From: Rhodopirellula halodulae
GTDB taxonomy: Bacteria; Planctomycetota; Planctomycetia; Pirellulales; Pirellulaceae
NCBI RefSeq assembly: GCF_020966775.1
Contig: NZ_JAJKFV010000007.1
Span: 124,001-188,000, forward strand
DNA length: 64,000 nucleotides
Direction: 5' to 3'
A model generated the notes under the pieces. That model ran no database searches, was not told where the DNA came from, and saw nothing but the letters and a program-made list of their open reading frames with translations. Shown piece by piece: positions 45,660 through 55,036 of the stretch. The position numbers were made by a program, and so were the translations under genes. How positions within the stretch are numbered: the first letter of the stretch is position 1; each line of letters starts with the position of its first letter.

Positions 45660-47093
45660 TTGGCTAGATCATCAAACAATCGTTGGAAGGTGATTGCTGC
45701 GGTCGTTCTCGCTTTTGGGGTCGCCGCCATTTGGTCAACGCGAGAGGACGCCGATCAAGCGAAGCTTGCGAAAGACTTGGCGAGGAAAGTTGAATCGCCA
45801 ACGTCCACCGTCGTGGAATCCAATGCCGAGCCTGATGTTGTTCGGTTGTCGTCGAAGCTGATCGCCCAAAAAGATGTCCTGCCAGGTGCTTGGGTGCTGC
45901 AGCGAGACGATCAGCCCAGGCCGCGAATGATTTTGCCATTTGAGTCGCTGGAAGACGGGCCTCTTTCCGAGAAAATGGCAGAGCAAGGATCCGAACGTTG
46001 GAGCAACGAAGCGGGATACCTCGGCGCAGACGCCTGCGCCGCGTGTCATTTGGAGCGACATCAGGGATTCGTGATGACGGCTCATCATCAAACCAGCAGT
46101 CTCGGCTCGGCGAAACAGATTCATGGTGCTTTGACGTCACCAGCCAATGAATTGCCGACGAGCGATCCCGAGCTGTCTCTGACGATGTACGAGAAAGCGG
46201 ACTCCGCGATCCAGCGTGTGTCATTCCATGGTTGGAACGTCGATATACCAATGGACGTGGTCACTGGATCAGGCAAAGTGGCGCAAACGTTTCTCTATTG
46301 GGATAACGACCGATTGTTCCAGGCATTCGCGTCGTACTTCAGTGGTCCCGACAAGTGGTTGACCAGCCCCGGGTTTGATGAACTAGACGTCAATCTGGGC
46401 AGGGTCATCCGAACGGAATGTTTGGTGTGTCATGTCACCTACATCGAGCAAACCGAACCGCCGAATCATTATCGACGGTCGTCCGCGATTTGGGGCATTT
46501 CATGCGAGCGTTGCCATGGACCAGGGCGGAAGCATGTCGAATATCACCAGGCCAATCCGGAATCAAAACAGGCGAGACACATCGTCCATCCGAGTGATTT
46601 GCCTCGAGAGCGACAATTGGATGTTTGCGGGCAATGTCATTCCGGTGCCTTTGACTTGAAGAAACCTGCATTCAGCTTTCGTCCGGGTGAGGATTTGAAT
46701 CAGTTCCATCGATTGTTAAAACCCGAATTCGATGACAGCGGGATTCATACGAGCAACCAACTGGCTCGTTTGCGATTGAGCGAGTGTTTCCAGCAATCTC
46801 AGATGACTTGCACGGATTGCCACGATCCCCACGTCGCGCAGCGTGGCGACGAAGTCTTCTTTCGAGAGGCATGCTTGAAATGCCACGAAGTCGAGCATTG
46901 TGGATTGCAGCCAGAGTTGTCAGCCGATGTTGCTGGCAAGTGCGTCGAGTGTCACATGCCAAGCACAGCGATTGATGATTTGGCAGGGATGAAGTTGCAG
47001 GGGCTGACGCTTTCGATGGCGGACCATTTCATCCGAGTGGATCGAGACCATGCCGATGAAGTCATCGATCGATCGAACGACTCCACCGAATGA
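45660..47093 (+). CDS. Membrane-anchored heptahaem cytochrome c
   Basis: A 477-residue protein with an N-terminal hydrophobic anchor (RWKVIAAVVLAFGVAAIW). Seven CxxCH haem sites are present: CAACH, CLVCH, CERCH, CGQCH, CTDCH, CLKCH and CVECH, in the order and with the surrounding CERCHGPGRKHVEYH motif known from cytochrome c554-type and related multihaem proteins. It would transfer electrons in the periplasm. The start TTG at 45660 follows GGAGAAGG at 8-nt spacing; TTG 45642 is an alternative. A TPR lipoprotein gene follows on the same strand after about 200 bp, a pairing seen in planctomycete multihaem loci. Confidence 0.85.
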   Translation: MARSSNNRWKVIAAVVLAFGVAAIWSTREDADQAKLAKDLARKVESPTSTVVESNAEPDVVRLSSKLIAQKDVLPGAWVLQRDDQPRPRMILPFESLEDGPLSEKMAEQGSERWSNEAGYLGADACAACHLERHQGFVMTAHHQTSSLGSAKQIHGALTSPANELPTSDPELSLTMYEKADSAIQRVSFHGWNVDIPMDVVTGSGKVAQTFLYWDNDRLFQAFASYFSGPDKWLTSPGFDELDVNLGRVIRTECLVCHVTYIEQTEPPNHYRRSSAIWGISCERCHGPGRKHVEYHQANPESKQARHIVHPSDLPRERQLDVCGQCHSGAFDLKKPAFSFRPGEDLNQFHRLLKPEFDDSGIHTSNQLARLRLSECFQQSQMTCTDCHDPHVAQRGDEVFFREACLKCHEVEHCGLQPELSADVAGKCVECHMPSTAIDDLAGMKLQGLTLSMADHFIRVDRDHADEVIDRSNDSTE

Positions 47094-47293
47094 TGCATCA
47101 AACAAGCTGTGCACCCGTGTTCGAGTTGGCGGCGTCCGACGATAATGAAGCTTGGATTGATGGAAAGCTTGAAGCGAGGTCGTGATCGACCACCAGCACA
47201 CCACGTACAGAAGGTCGTTGCCGGGATGCACCAGTTCTATCCAAAACGAATTGCGGAGCCAGTTTGAATCAGAACACACCTAGCGAGCGTTTG

Positions 47294-48622
47294 ATGTTGA
47301 AGTGGACCTGTGGTTTTCGCGGCTCGCATCCCTCAACCGAAACGCGATCCCAATTGGCCGCGACGAAAAGATGGTGCGTGCCGTTGGCGATCGTGATGGC
47401 CGTTGTGGGATGCAGCCAGACAGAACATGCCGAAACGGCGAAGCGAGCCCCGCGTCCGCGTGGCGAGTTGAAAGTCGCAATGCGAAAGCAGAATTGGCAG
47501 GAAGCGTGGTCTTATTCGGACGCGGTGTTAGCAAAACACGCTGACGATGCGGACGCCATTGCTGACGTGGCCCAGGTCGCTCAAAACCTGGGGAAGACGG
47601 ACGAGTTGGCTGACTTGCTGGTCCAAGCGTGTGAGGTCGAAGCGTTCGAAAACGACGATCGGGTTCGCCAGGCAATGATCGCTTTGGTGGGGATCGGCCG
47701 GCTTTATGATGCGATCGAATTGCTGGAGCAAGCGGTCCAGGCTGAACCCTCTCGTCATTCAACCAGACGTTTGCTGTACGACCTGTATCTGAACGCTGGG
47801 AATGAATCGGCGGCAACGCCGCACGGCAGACAGCTCGTCTTGGACCGGCAGTTCGATGCCAAATTGTTGGTGTCCGTTGGCATGGGGACAATCGAGTCCG
47901 ATGATCCCGGGGCCACGCTAGAAATGGTGCAGCGGAACCCCAATGACAAACGGCCGTTGCTGCGTCAGGCCAAACAGCAATTCGATGACGAGCACTTCGC
48001 GCTGGCGATTACAACTCTGGAAGAAATCACCGCGCAGCGGAAAGGCTTTTTGCCCGCTCAAACGCTGTTGGGACTCGTTTTGGCGATGGACGGCCAAACG
48101 GAAGCATTTGAGCGATGGGAAGAGGCATTCGATTCGGAAGATCGAACGACTCAGGCCGAGTACTGGCTCGCGAAAGCGGAGATCGCGTCGGCTAGAGGTG
48201 ACGAGCGTGAAGCACGACGTGCTTATTGGCATTCAACTCACCTTGATCCAGATCGGATTGCCGCATGGTCGGGCATTTTGCGACTGGCGAAAGACATGGA
48301 CACGGATCGGCCAGAGTTGTCCGAGGTGATTCAGCAACGCATCGACCGACTTCAGCAATCTCGGTCGTCGATGAGTCGCTTCGTTCGCACCGGAGCCATT
48401 TCACGACGTTTGGCCATCGAGATCGCCAACTCGCTCGCTGATCTTGGAAGGCTTTGGGAGGCGGAGGCATGGGCGTCCATGGCCACGACTCTGCCAGAGG
48501 ACGATTCCGTCGATGTCGAAACGGTTCGCAAACGGATCGTTGATCGATTGAGGGACCGTCCGCCATGGCAACAAGTCGAGGGGCATCCGGAACTCGATCC
48601 CAAGCTGCTTTCGAGCGAATAG
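47294..48622 (+). CDS. TPR-repeat lipoprotein
   Basis: A 442-residue protein. A basic N-terminus leads into a lipoprotein signal WCVPLAIVMAVVGC with the lipobox VVGC, so the mature protein is anchored through its Cys. Helical repeats follow, with TPR-like units such as QNWQEAWSYSDAVLAKHADDADAIADVAQVAQNLG, GIGRLYDAIELLEQAVQAEPSRHSTRRLLYDLYLNAG and ARRAYWHSTHLDPDRIAAWSGILRLA. It probably scaffolds protein contacts at the membrane face. The start at ATG 47294 is preferred over TTG 47264. Genomic position suggests that it works with the multihaem cytochrome. Confidence 0.75.
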   Translation: MLKWTCGFRGSHPSTETRSQLAATKRWCVPLAIVMAVVGCSQTEHAETAKRAPRPRGELKVAMRKQNWQEAWSYSDAVLAKHADDADAIADVAQVAQNLGKTDELADLLVQACEVEAFENDDRVRQAMIALVGIGRLYDAIELLEQAVQAEPSRHSTRRLLYDLYLNAGNESAATPHGRQLVLDRQFDAKLLVSVGMGTIESDDPGATLEMVQRNPNDKRPLLRQAKQQFDDEHFALAITTLEEITAQRKGFLPAQTLLGLVLAMDGQTEAFERWEEAFDSEDRTTQAEYWLAKAEIASARGDEREARRAYWHSTHLDPDRIAAWSGILRLAKDMDTDRPELSEVIQQRIDRLQQSRSSMSRFVRTGAISRRLAIEIANSLADLGRLWEAEAWASMATTLPEDDSVDVETVRKRIVDRLRDRPPWQQVEGHPELDPKLLSSE

Positions 48623-48641
48623 GTCGGGAAGTTTGGCATCG

Positions 48642-48678
48642 AAAAAAACAACCGCTCTCCGAATCGAAGAGCGGTTGT
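48642..48678 (-). terminator. Intrinsic terminator of the DUF1559 gene
   Basis: An 11-bp stem (48648-48658 with 48668-48678) with a 9-nt loop is followed on the minus strand by a run of seven T. It is 28 bp past the DUF1559 stop codon. Confidence 0.85.
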
Positions 48679-48705
48679 TCGAAATCGATCACGATCGAGT
48701 TGGAA

Positions 48706-49941
48706 TCAGAATTCCATGTCGATCACTTCGCGGCTGCCGCGAGTACCCAACGCTCCCCAGATTCCGTACGGGCTTTTTTGGCCCGGATTGGGGAACGGAG
48801 CCGATGCGTTGCCCGCATCGATGGAGTCCGTGATGAACTTCACCGCTCCATCGCCCATCAGGATGTGAACGCCACCCTGGTGACGACTGCTGGGAGGTGC
48901 AATCGCACCGTTTTCAGGCCAACTGTCTGCACAGACACCTTTGTTGGGTGCTAGGATCGTGTTGACGGTTCCGTAAACAGGACGAGCGTTCGCCCATCGC
49001 ATGCCTCGGGCCGTCGCGGCACCGAGATTACGAGGTTCATCGCCAGGCGACCGCCCCGTTCCAGCACCGTCGGGATCGATCCAGAATTGAGGCCGCTCGG
49101 GATCCAAGAAATTCTGTTCGCAATGGTTGGGGTTCGTTTGATACGTCCCGCTTGTGGTGACCGCCAACGAAGTTCGTTTGTCGCCATCGTTCAGGTCGGT
49201 TGCGATTTCACCCATCGCAATCGTGTTGGACAAACCATCCAAGATGTCTCGGAACTTCGTGACGTCGCGAGGGATGAAGAAACCTCGGTTGCGAGATTGA
49301 ACACCCATGGCCCAATTGTTCACCGTCAGGTCACCATTTTTGCCACCGTGCCAGCGGTTCATGTTGTCGCCAACACAGGGGGCATAGTTGGTGCGTCCCA
49401 TTGCTGGTGCACCGCGGCCGGGATCGCTGGGGCAACGCAGGTAGGGTAGATCCGTCATCCAAGGGTCGTAATAGTTGCGATCATTACCGCCCGGGGTCGG
49501 GGTGGGGCCCATTGGTGGGAAGGTGATGTCTGGCGTGCCGTCATTGTTGGTGTCGGCCGGAAACGGATTGGAGATTTGTTCCCAAGTTGCTTGCGATTCC
49601 ACGAATGGCGTCAAGCCGATCAACATGGACAACAGCTCATGGTTGCCGAAGTTGCTGCTCTGCCACCAGAACTCAGCCGAGCCAGGCCCGTTCAACAAAG
49701 GAGCCACCGGTGTGGTGCCGCCGTAGTTGATTGGAAGCTGATCGTAGGCGGAATGGTAGTTGTGCAATGCCAATCCCAATTGCTTGAAATTGTTGCTGCA
49801 GCTCATGCGGCGTGCAGCTTCGCGTGCCGCTTGAACAGCCGGCAAAAGCAACCCCACCAGAACGCCGATGATGGCGATCACGACGAGGAGCTCGACCAGC
49901 GTGAAGCCGGTGCGAGAAAGAGTGCGTTTCATCATCTTCAT
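48706..49941 (-). CDS. DUF1559 prepilin-like protein
   Basis: A 411-residue protein. The N-terminus [44 protein letters not shown] is a textbook type IV prepilin/pseudopilin signal (cleavage at G-FTLVE) and hydrophobic helix. The rest is the DUF1559 domain, starting [26 protein letters not shown] and ending with [19 protein letters not shown], the C-terminal signature. These are very abundant in planctomycete genomes and form surface or periplasmic pseudopilus-like structures of unclear role. Of the clustered Met codons, 49941 is taken; 49935 or 49932 fit the GGAG site equally well. A 56-residue lipoprotein gene lies upstream, probably co-transcribed. Confidence 0.9.
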   Translation of the reverse strand: MKMMKRTLSRTGFTLVELLVVIAIIGVLVGLLLPAVQAAREAARRMSCSNNFKQLGLALHNYHSAYDQLPINYGGTTPVAPLLNGPGSAEFWWQSSNFGNHELLSMLIGLTPFVESQATWEQISNPFPADTNNDGTPDITFPPMGPTPTPGGNDRNYYDPWMTDLPYLRCPSDPGRGAPAMGRTNYAPCVGDNMNRWHGGKNGDLTVNNWAMGVQSRNRGFFIPRDVTKFRDILDGLSNTIAMGEIATDLNDGDKRTSLAVTTSGTYQTNPNHCEQNFLDPERPQFWIDPDGAGTGRSPGDEPRNLGAATARGMRWANARPVYGTVNTILAPNKGVCADSWPENGAIAPPSSRHQGGVHILMGDGAVKFITDSIDAGNASAPFPNPGQKSPYGIWGALGTRGSREVIDMEF

Positions 49942-49993
49942 TGTCTCCAATTCTTTAAAAAGAGTCCAAACAGGAAATGATTCAAAATGCGGT

Positions 49994-50067
49994 GAGACGA
50001 TGCGTCTCGCGGCATGGCTCGCCCACAGACGGGCGAGCCGATGAGATGGAATCAAAATTTCGATTCC
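49994..50067 (-). promoter_or_regulatory. Three consecutive stem-loops between the small lipoprotein and DUF1559 genes
   Basis: Perfect hairpins lie at 49994-50008 (GAGACG/CGTCTC, 3-nt loop), 50016-50039 (GGCTCGCCC/GGGCGAGCC, 6-nt loop) and 50047-50068 (TGGAATC/GATTCCA). No T-run follows on the minus strand, so they look like RNA-processing, stabilising or partial-attenuation elements rather than a full terminator. Confidence 0.5.
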
Positions 50068-50090
50068 AAAAAAGAAAGAGAGGAACTGAA

Positions 50091-50261
50091 TCAGTTCCCC
50101 ATCTGGGCGGCCATTTCTTTGTCGTATTCAGCCTGCTCTTCGGGAGAAAGTTCAACTGATTCGACGGCCTGATCCGGCTCGACGACGGTGGCTTCTTCCC
50201 CACAACCTGTGAACGTGAAAGCGAGCGCGGCAACGACGGTGAGAAGAGATAAGTGCTTCAT
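50091..50261 (-). CDS. 56-residue small lipoprotein
   Basis: A short gene with an ATG at 50261 and a TGA at 50091-50093. The product starts [20 protein letters not shown], a complete lipoprotein signal with lipobox FTGC. The mature 37 residues are acidic ([14 protein letters not shown]...[12 protein letters not shown]). It would be a small lipid-anchored envelope peptide. It precedes the DUF1559 gene by 150 bp on the same strand; small lipoproteins of this type commonly accompany DUF1559 genes in planctomycetes, so a shared operon is inferred. Confidence 0.75.
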   Translation of the reverse strand: MKHLSLLTVVAALAFTFTGCGEEATVVEPDQAVESVELSPEEQAEYDKEMAAQMGN

Positions 50262-50929
50262 CGGGAATGAGTTCCTAGCTGCAAAGTTGGCGAAATACGC
50301 CGTTTAAGGGGCTTGAAATGCGACGCCTGAGCATGTGGTTGCTAAGTCGGCACCCGTAGGATAGCAATTGTGGTGGTTCAGTTCCCGTTAAAACGGTGTA
50401 GGAAATCTATAAATTTGAGAATTTTTCCACGGCAATCGGCGCATTGCACGTTCCATCGTTGCTTGTTGCACTCGGAATTGGTGCTAACTGCGGGCTTCGT
50501 CCGCAGCGGTGACACCGCGAGAAAGACGCTGCTTTGGCGGGATCAAAGTGGCGATCGAGAGATGACGGGGGCGAGGGCCGATCAGACAGCTCAGAAGTCC
50601 GGCCCGATGAACGATCCGGGCGGTTCAGCACGGACACGCCCGTCATCAGAATGGCGCTGCGGCCGCATGCCTTCAGCGGAAGCAGGCACGACAATCGCGA
50701 AGCGAGGTCGCGTTGAAAGAGCTATTGGTCGACGACAACGATCGCGTGCTGGTAATTTGGATCCTGACGCACGGAGACAGCACGGCGGGAAGCAACAAGC
50801 AAGTCAGCCGAGGTTCATGCTGAAAGAGGCTTCGGCGGATCAAATGTTCAACGCCCGTGCGGGCGATTGATCACTGATTCGATGTTTGTCGCTTTCGAAG
50901 ACCGCTGACCAGAGATTGCTGGCCCGTGA
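50262..50929. other. Long intergenic region, no convincing gene
   Basis: About 670 bp. Open frames on both strands are Arg/Ser/Gln-rich and do not look coding. A 36-codon frame starting at a TTG near 50712 (LKELLVDDNDRVLVIWIL) is more protein-like but too short to support. No RNA was seen. The promoter of the lipoprotein-DUF1559 unit must be in the left part. Confidence 0.35.
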
Positions 50930-52582
50930 TTATTGGCCCCAGCCAGCGACGCTGATGAGCATGTCGGTGAGAGCACTGACGGGGGCGGAGGGTTCGGCGT
51001 AGCTCCACATGTTGCGGACGAGATCCGTCATCAACATGCCGCCAAGACTCATCACGCAGAGGATCAACAGCAAACCGATCGTTTGCAAGAGTGTGAAGGG
51101 GACTTCGTAGCCCATGCCAACGGGCGCACCCGCTGCGGCCACGGGGGAATCTTCGTCGATCAGCACGCCGCCTTCGTCCATCGCCATCGGATCATCGAGG
51201 GCGTCCACTTCGGCGACTTCCGCGTCCATCGCGAAAGCATCTTCGCCGGCGTCTCCAAACGCGTCGCCTTGATCGGCACCGTCGAAGTCAACTTCTTCGA
51301 TGTCGACGGCTTCGGAATCCATCACTTCGATGACTTGCGACGCACTTTCGTCATTGCCTTCGATCTGGATCCCGGACGCAGAAAGTTGGAACTCGTCGTC
51401 ACCTTTGAAATCGATGCCCGATCCCATTTCGCTGGCGGGAACCAAACCGCTGCCGTCGTGACCACTTCCGGTTCCGGAACCTTCGTTGAGTTCCGCACCC
51501 AAATCCAAAGCGGAGATGCTGCTGCCGGCCAAATCCAATGGCTCGCTTTCCAGTGACAGTCCGCTGTCCGATGGGCTCATCAAGTTGATGCCACTGTCAC
51601 CGGCGATCGAGATGTCGCTGCCAGCACCGCTGACCACCAAGTCATCGTCATCGTCGGCGATGATCAAATCGTCATCATCGGCCAAGGCGTCGTCGACACC
51701 GGACGAACCACCTGATTCGGCGGACATCAGAGAGCTGCCCAACAAGTCGCCGCTGCCCGAAAGCAAACCGCTTCCGCCGGCATCGCCCGCGAGCAAATCC
51801 AACTCGCTGAGAACGTCACTGCCTGCTTTGCTGGGGGATTCAACCGCCGATGGGCTGCTGTCCAAGTCGAGGTCGCCCATCAATTCCAAACTGCTGGCTT
51901 GCTCGTCCGAGCTGATATCACCCAGGTCCAGTTCGCCGTCGCTGTCCTCGCCGCCCAAACCCGATAGATCGGATTGGCTCTTTGGCGTTCCGCCAGGAGT
52001 GTTTTCGCTGACGGGAGCGAGTGCCAAATCGTCTGAATCGCTGCTGAGGTCCAGCGAGCTGCCCAGGTCAAATTCGTCGCTGTCCGCGACCGGTTGAGGG
52101 CCTGGCGTGGGGGATTCCAATTCCAATTCACCGCTGTCATGCGACAATGCGGAGCCAGACAAATTCAATTCGTCCAAGTCAATCTTGAGCGGTGCGTCGC
52201 TATCGGCGGCGGCTCCGGGGACAATCGTGACATCGCTGCCTTCGCCGGAATCGTTGGCGATCAAGTTGACATCGCTGCCACCGCTGGATGATCCACCGGC
52301 GTCGATGTCCAGATCCAACCCGCTGTCTTCGGTCGATGAGGCGTCGCCCCCGATGACGGATCCGATTTTCGATCCGCTACCGTCGGCGGCCAGGATGCCG
52401 GAACCCAGTCCGGACATGTTGGGCAATTCGTCTTTCAGACGCTCGATTTCCGCTTCTGGAAACTTCCAACTGGAGCCATCACGAAAACCGCGAACTTTAC
52501 CTTGGCTGCGAAGGTCGATCAGTTTGTCGGCGGGAATGCCCAGTTGTTTCGCGGCGTCTTCGAGAGACAAGTAAGAAGCCAT
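50930..52582 (-). CDS. Membrane-anchored helix-turn-helix protein with long acidic linker
   Basis: A 550-residue protein. Residues 1-55 are an excisionase/MerR-type HTH (MASYLSLEDAAKQLGIPADKLIDLRSQGKVRGF...SWKFPEAEIERLKDEL), complete with the wing-like SWKFPE. About 55-485 is Asp/Ser/Gly/Leu-rich and of low complexity, full of SDLD/LDLSSDSDD-type segments, presumably disordered and strongly acidic. About 490-520 is a hydrophobic membrane segment (VPFTLLQTIGLLLILCVMSLGGMLMT), followed by a short tail. A DNA-binding head held by a flexible acidic tether to the membrane is inferred. A small exported-protein gene lies upstream on the same strand. No close characterised relative is known to me. 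Confidence 0.8.
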   Translation of the reverse strand: MASYLSLEDAAKQLGIPADKLIDLRSQGKVRGFRDGSSWKFPEAEIERLKDELPNMSGLGSGILAADGSGSKIGSVIGGDASSTEDSGLDLDIDAGGSSSGGSDVNLIANDSGEGSDVTIVPGAAADSDAPLKIDLDELNLSGSALSHDSGELELESPTPGPQPVADSDEFDLGSSLDLSSDSDDLALAPVSENTPGGTPKSQSDLSGLGGEDSDGELDLGDISSDEQASSLELMGDLDLDSSPSAVESPSKAGSDVLSELDLLAGDAGGSGLLSGSGDLLGSSLMSAESGGSSGVDDALADDDDLIIADDDDDLVVSGAGSDISIAGDSGINLMSPSDSGLSLESEPLDLAGSSISALDLGAELNEGSGTGSGHDGSGLVPASEMGSGIDFKGDDEFQLSASGIQIEGNDESASQVIEVMDSEAVDIEEVDFDGADQGDAFGDAGEDAFAMDAEVAEVDALDDPMAMDEGGVLIDEDSPVAAAGAPVGMGYEVPFTLLQTIGLLLILCVMSLGGMLMTDLVRNMWSYAEPSAPVSALTDMLISVAGWGQ

Positions 52583-52714
52583 GGCAACGCTGAGAAGAGG
52601 ATAGAGGGCGTCGAAATGTGTCGGTTTGGTGGCGCTTCCCTGCGTTCCCCATCTTAATGGCCGAGCTGTTGAATCGCCAACAGAAACGGTCGGTTCAGAT
52701 GCAGAATTGCCGCC

Positions 52715-53197
52715 TCAACGCGAATTCGAGCTCCCTTGCATCCGACGAATTTCGCCGGGAGTTGGAGCGGCCACGTTGAGTTCCAATGAAAAATCGGCAT
52801 CGATGGCGCGGCTGCTGGTCAGACGGATCTCACCACCGGGACCCACATGATACACAGCCATCCACATTTTGCCTGTGTTCACCAAACTAATTACTTGGGT
52901 TCCTGACTCGTCCACATGGGAAAATCCGATTATTTCGCCTGATGCCCCCACATCGCGACCAGGGCGAGCTTGGATCAACGTCGGTGTTCCCCCCGGGAGG
53001 GAGGTTCCTTGCGGCAATGGCATGGGTTGGGCGGCAGCGGAATCAATCGCCGAGAAACCGGGCGGCACGTCCAGGCTGTTTTCCTGAGCCGCCGCGAAAT
53101 CGCTGCCGCCGGAGGTGATCAGAACACCCAAAAACACGCCCATTCCAACGCACACGATCGGGGCGAGCAGGTTCAAACGCACGGAAAGAGAACGCAT
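52715..53197 (-). CDS. Exported hypothetical protein
   Basis: A 160-residue protein with an N-terminal hydrophobic segment (LNLLAPIVCVGMGVFLGVLITSGG) ending AAAQEN, either a signal or an anchor. The mature part begins Pro/Gly-rich and ends in a compact beta-rich module (GEIIGFSHVDESGTQVISLVNTGKMWMAVYHVGPGGEIRLTSSRAIDADFSLE). No family was recognised. It precedes the HTH-membrane gene on the same strand (132-bp gap) and is divergent from the TolQ-like operon. It could belong to either functional unit. Confidence 0.6.
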   Translation of the reverse strand: MRSLSVRLNLLAPIVCVGMGVFLGVLITSGGSDFAAAQENSLDVPPGFSAIDSAAAQPMPLPQGTSLPGGTPTLIQARPGRDVGASGEIIGFSHVDESGTQVISLVNTGKMWMAVYHVGPGGEIRLTSSRAIDADFSLELNVAAPTPGEIRRMQGSSNSR

Positions 53198-53470
53198 CGC
53201 AGTTTTCCGGAAGATGGCGGAGGAAAATTCGGTTCGGGCATGAGCCAGATTCGACTCGCATTCCTCTCGATTTGGAGGACCGCTTCACCTTAGAACAGCA
53301 TCAGCGTTTCAGTCCAGATCGTCTGAAATGCGCCGCGAAACGGCCGCTGGTAAAAAGTGCGGATTGGGTGAAGTCCAGCGGTTGTGACGGTCGATCCTAG
53401 CGACGTGGCATGTTCAATCGGCTACCCGATTTCATGTCGCTCCAAAGCAGTCCCTCTCGGAAGGAGTCCG

Positions 53471-55036
53471 ATGAAGCCTCTCGATCAAAACGTGCCGCCC
53501 TCTTCCAGCCCGGCTCTGCACCCAGGGACGAAACCGAACGATTCGGGAGCGACATCGTTGGGGGATCATGCAGTGGGCGGTCTTGCAGCGGGCGCCCAAT
53601 CGCCCGCGGACCATTGGGGTGAACCGGTGGAGCCTCGGCAATCCTACGCATCATCGGGCGTCGCCTCGGTGCCAGCGGAGGACGTCACCTTTCCCCAAGA
53701 CGAATCAACGACGACCCATTGGATCTCGGCGGCGGGACCAATCGGTTTGGGCTTGGTCGGTGCGGTGGCGTTTTACGGAGTGGTGTACGCGGTCAATTGG
53801 GGGCCGCTGAATCGATACTTCTTGGGTCACCCCGTCGCGATTGCAGCGGCCGTGTTGTTCAGTGTCGCTTGTGCCATCTTGGTCGTGCGAGCGTTGCAGG
53901 TGGTTCGCGACCGTCAGCAGTTGGACCTGCTTCGTGACGAAGACTTGCTGTTGCAAACCGCGACGTTGCCAGGGCAGTCGCCCGCTCAGCAGTGGCTGCA
54001 ACAAAACGACGCGGGAGCGATCGCTCGCAATTGGATGCAATCGCTTCGCGGTCTTCCCGTCGCGACTCGCAATTCATTGTTGGTACGTCGGTTGACGGAC
54101 GTACTTTCTCGCCAGGCTCACCGCAGCGGGACCGGCGAACTGCCGCAAGACCTTCGTGAACTGTCGGATCGCGACGCCGACGCCGCTCATGATTCGTACG
54201 GTTTGATTCGCATCATCGTTTGGGCCATTCCAATGCTCGGGTTCTTGGGAACCGTGATTGGGATCACGCAAACGCTCGGCGGTCTGGACTTTTCCGACGG
54301 AACCGCGGCGGTCGATCGATTGAAGAGCGGTCTGTACGTGGCGTTCGACACCACCGCGCTCGGTTTGGTGTTGTCGGTGTTGGCGATCTTTTTGCAGTTC
54401 CCCGTCGAGCGTGCTCAGCAAGGTTTGCTCGTCAAAGTCGACCAGCGAGTCCGTGATTTGGTGTCGGGGAATTTGCCCAGCGAAGACGCGGCGGACAACC
54501 AAACCGCATTGGTCACGCAATTGTGCGACGGAATTCGTGTTGCCGTGCAAGAGTCCTTGGTGACGCAAGCCAAGTTGTGGCGGGAAACGATCGAGGAGGC
54601 TCAGTCGGCTTGGCGAGACCAACATGATCAAGGCGCAGAACAGTTCCGCAGTTTGATGCAGGCGTCTCTGCAACCCGCACTGACCAGTCACGCGGATCGT
54701 ATCGAAGCGACCGTGTCACGCTTGGATGCCATTGGCGGCGGTCTCGGTCAAACGTTGAAAGACCAAACCAAAGCATGGAACGACGCCATGCAAGCCACTT
54801 CCGTCGAGGTGCAAACGCATCGCCGCACATTGCTGACCCACACCGAGGCGATGACCAGCCTGGCTGAACAGCAAAGCATGGCGGCTCCGACAACCGCGGC
54901 TGCCACGCTGGATCCGGTGATGGAAGAAGCCATGCGAGCATTGGCACGTGCTGTCGATACGTTGTCCAAGCGATTGCCAGCGAACGCATCCGGCCAGAAC
55001 GCTGATCGATCCGATAGCAAAAGGCGGGCGGCATGA
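53471..55036 (+). CDS. MotA/TolQ/ExbB-type proton channel protein
   Basis: A 521-residue membrane protein starting MKPLDQNVPPSSS; GGAG five nt upstream supports 53471 over the longer frame from 53384. After a Pro/Ser/Ala-rich N-terminus come two hydrophobic segments (GPIGLGLVGAVAFYGVVYAV and PVAIAAAVLFSVACAILVVRAL). The MotA/TolQ/ExbB domain follows (YGLIRIIVWAIPMLGFLGTVIGITQTLGGLDFSDGTAAVDRLKSGLYVAFDTTALGLVLSVLAIFLQF). A long helical, presumably cytosolic C-terminus follows. It would form the pentameric channel of a proton-driven complex with the next two gene products. It ends in an ATGA overlap with the next gene. Confidence 0.85.
   Translation: MKPLDQNVPPSSSPALHPGTKPNDSGATSLGDHAVGGLAAGAQSPADHWGEPVEPRQSYASSGVASVPAEDVTFPQDESTTTHWISAAGPIGLGLVGAVAFYGVVYAVNWGPLNRYFLGHPVAIAAAVLFSVACAILVVRALQVVRDRQQLDLLRDEDLLLQTATLPGQSPAQQWLQQNDAGAIARNWMQSLRGLPVATRNSLLVRRLTDVLSRQAHRSGTGELPQDLRELSDRDADAAHDSYGLIRIIVWAIPMLGFLGTVIGITQTLGGLDFSDGTAAVDRLKSGLYVAFDTTALGLVLSVLAIFLQFPVERAQQGLLVKVDQRVRDLVSGNLPSEDAADNQTALVTQLCDGIRVAVQESLVTQAKLWRETIEEAQSAWRDQHDQGAEQFRSLMQASLQPALTSHADRIEATVSRLDAIGGGLGQTLKDQTKAWNDAMQATSVEVQTHRRTLLTHTEAMTSLAEQQSMAAPTTAAATLDPVMEEAMRALARAVDTLSKRLPANASGQNADRSDSKRRAA

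Noticed and set aside
50370-50870. A 166-codon plus-strand frame in the intergenic region
   Set aside because: It is Arg/Ser/Gln-rich, without domains or ribosome site; base composition fits non-coding sequence.
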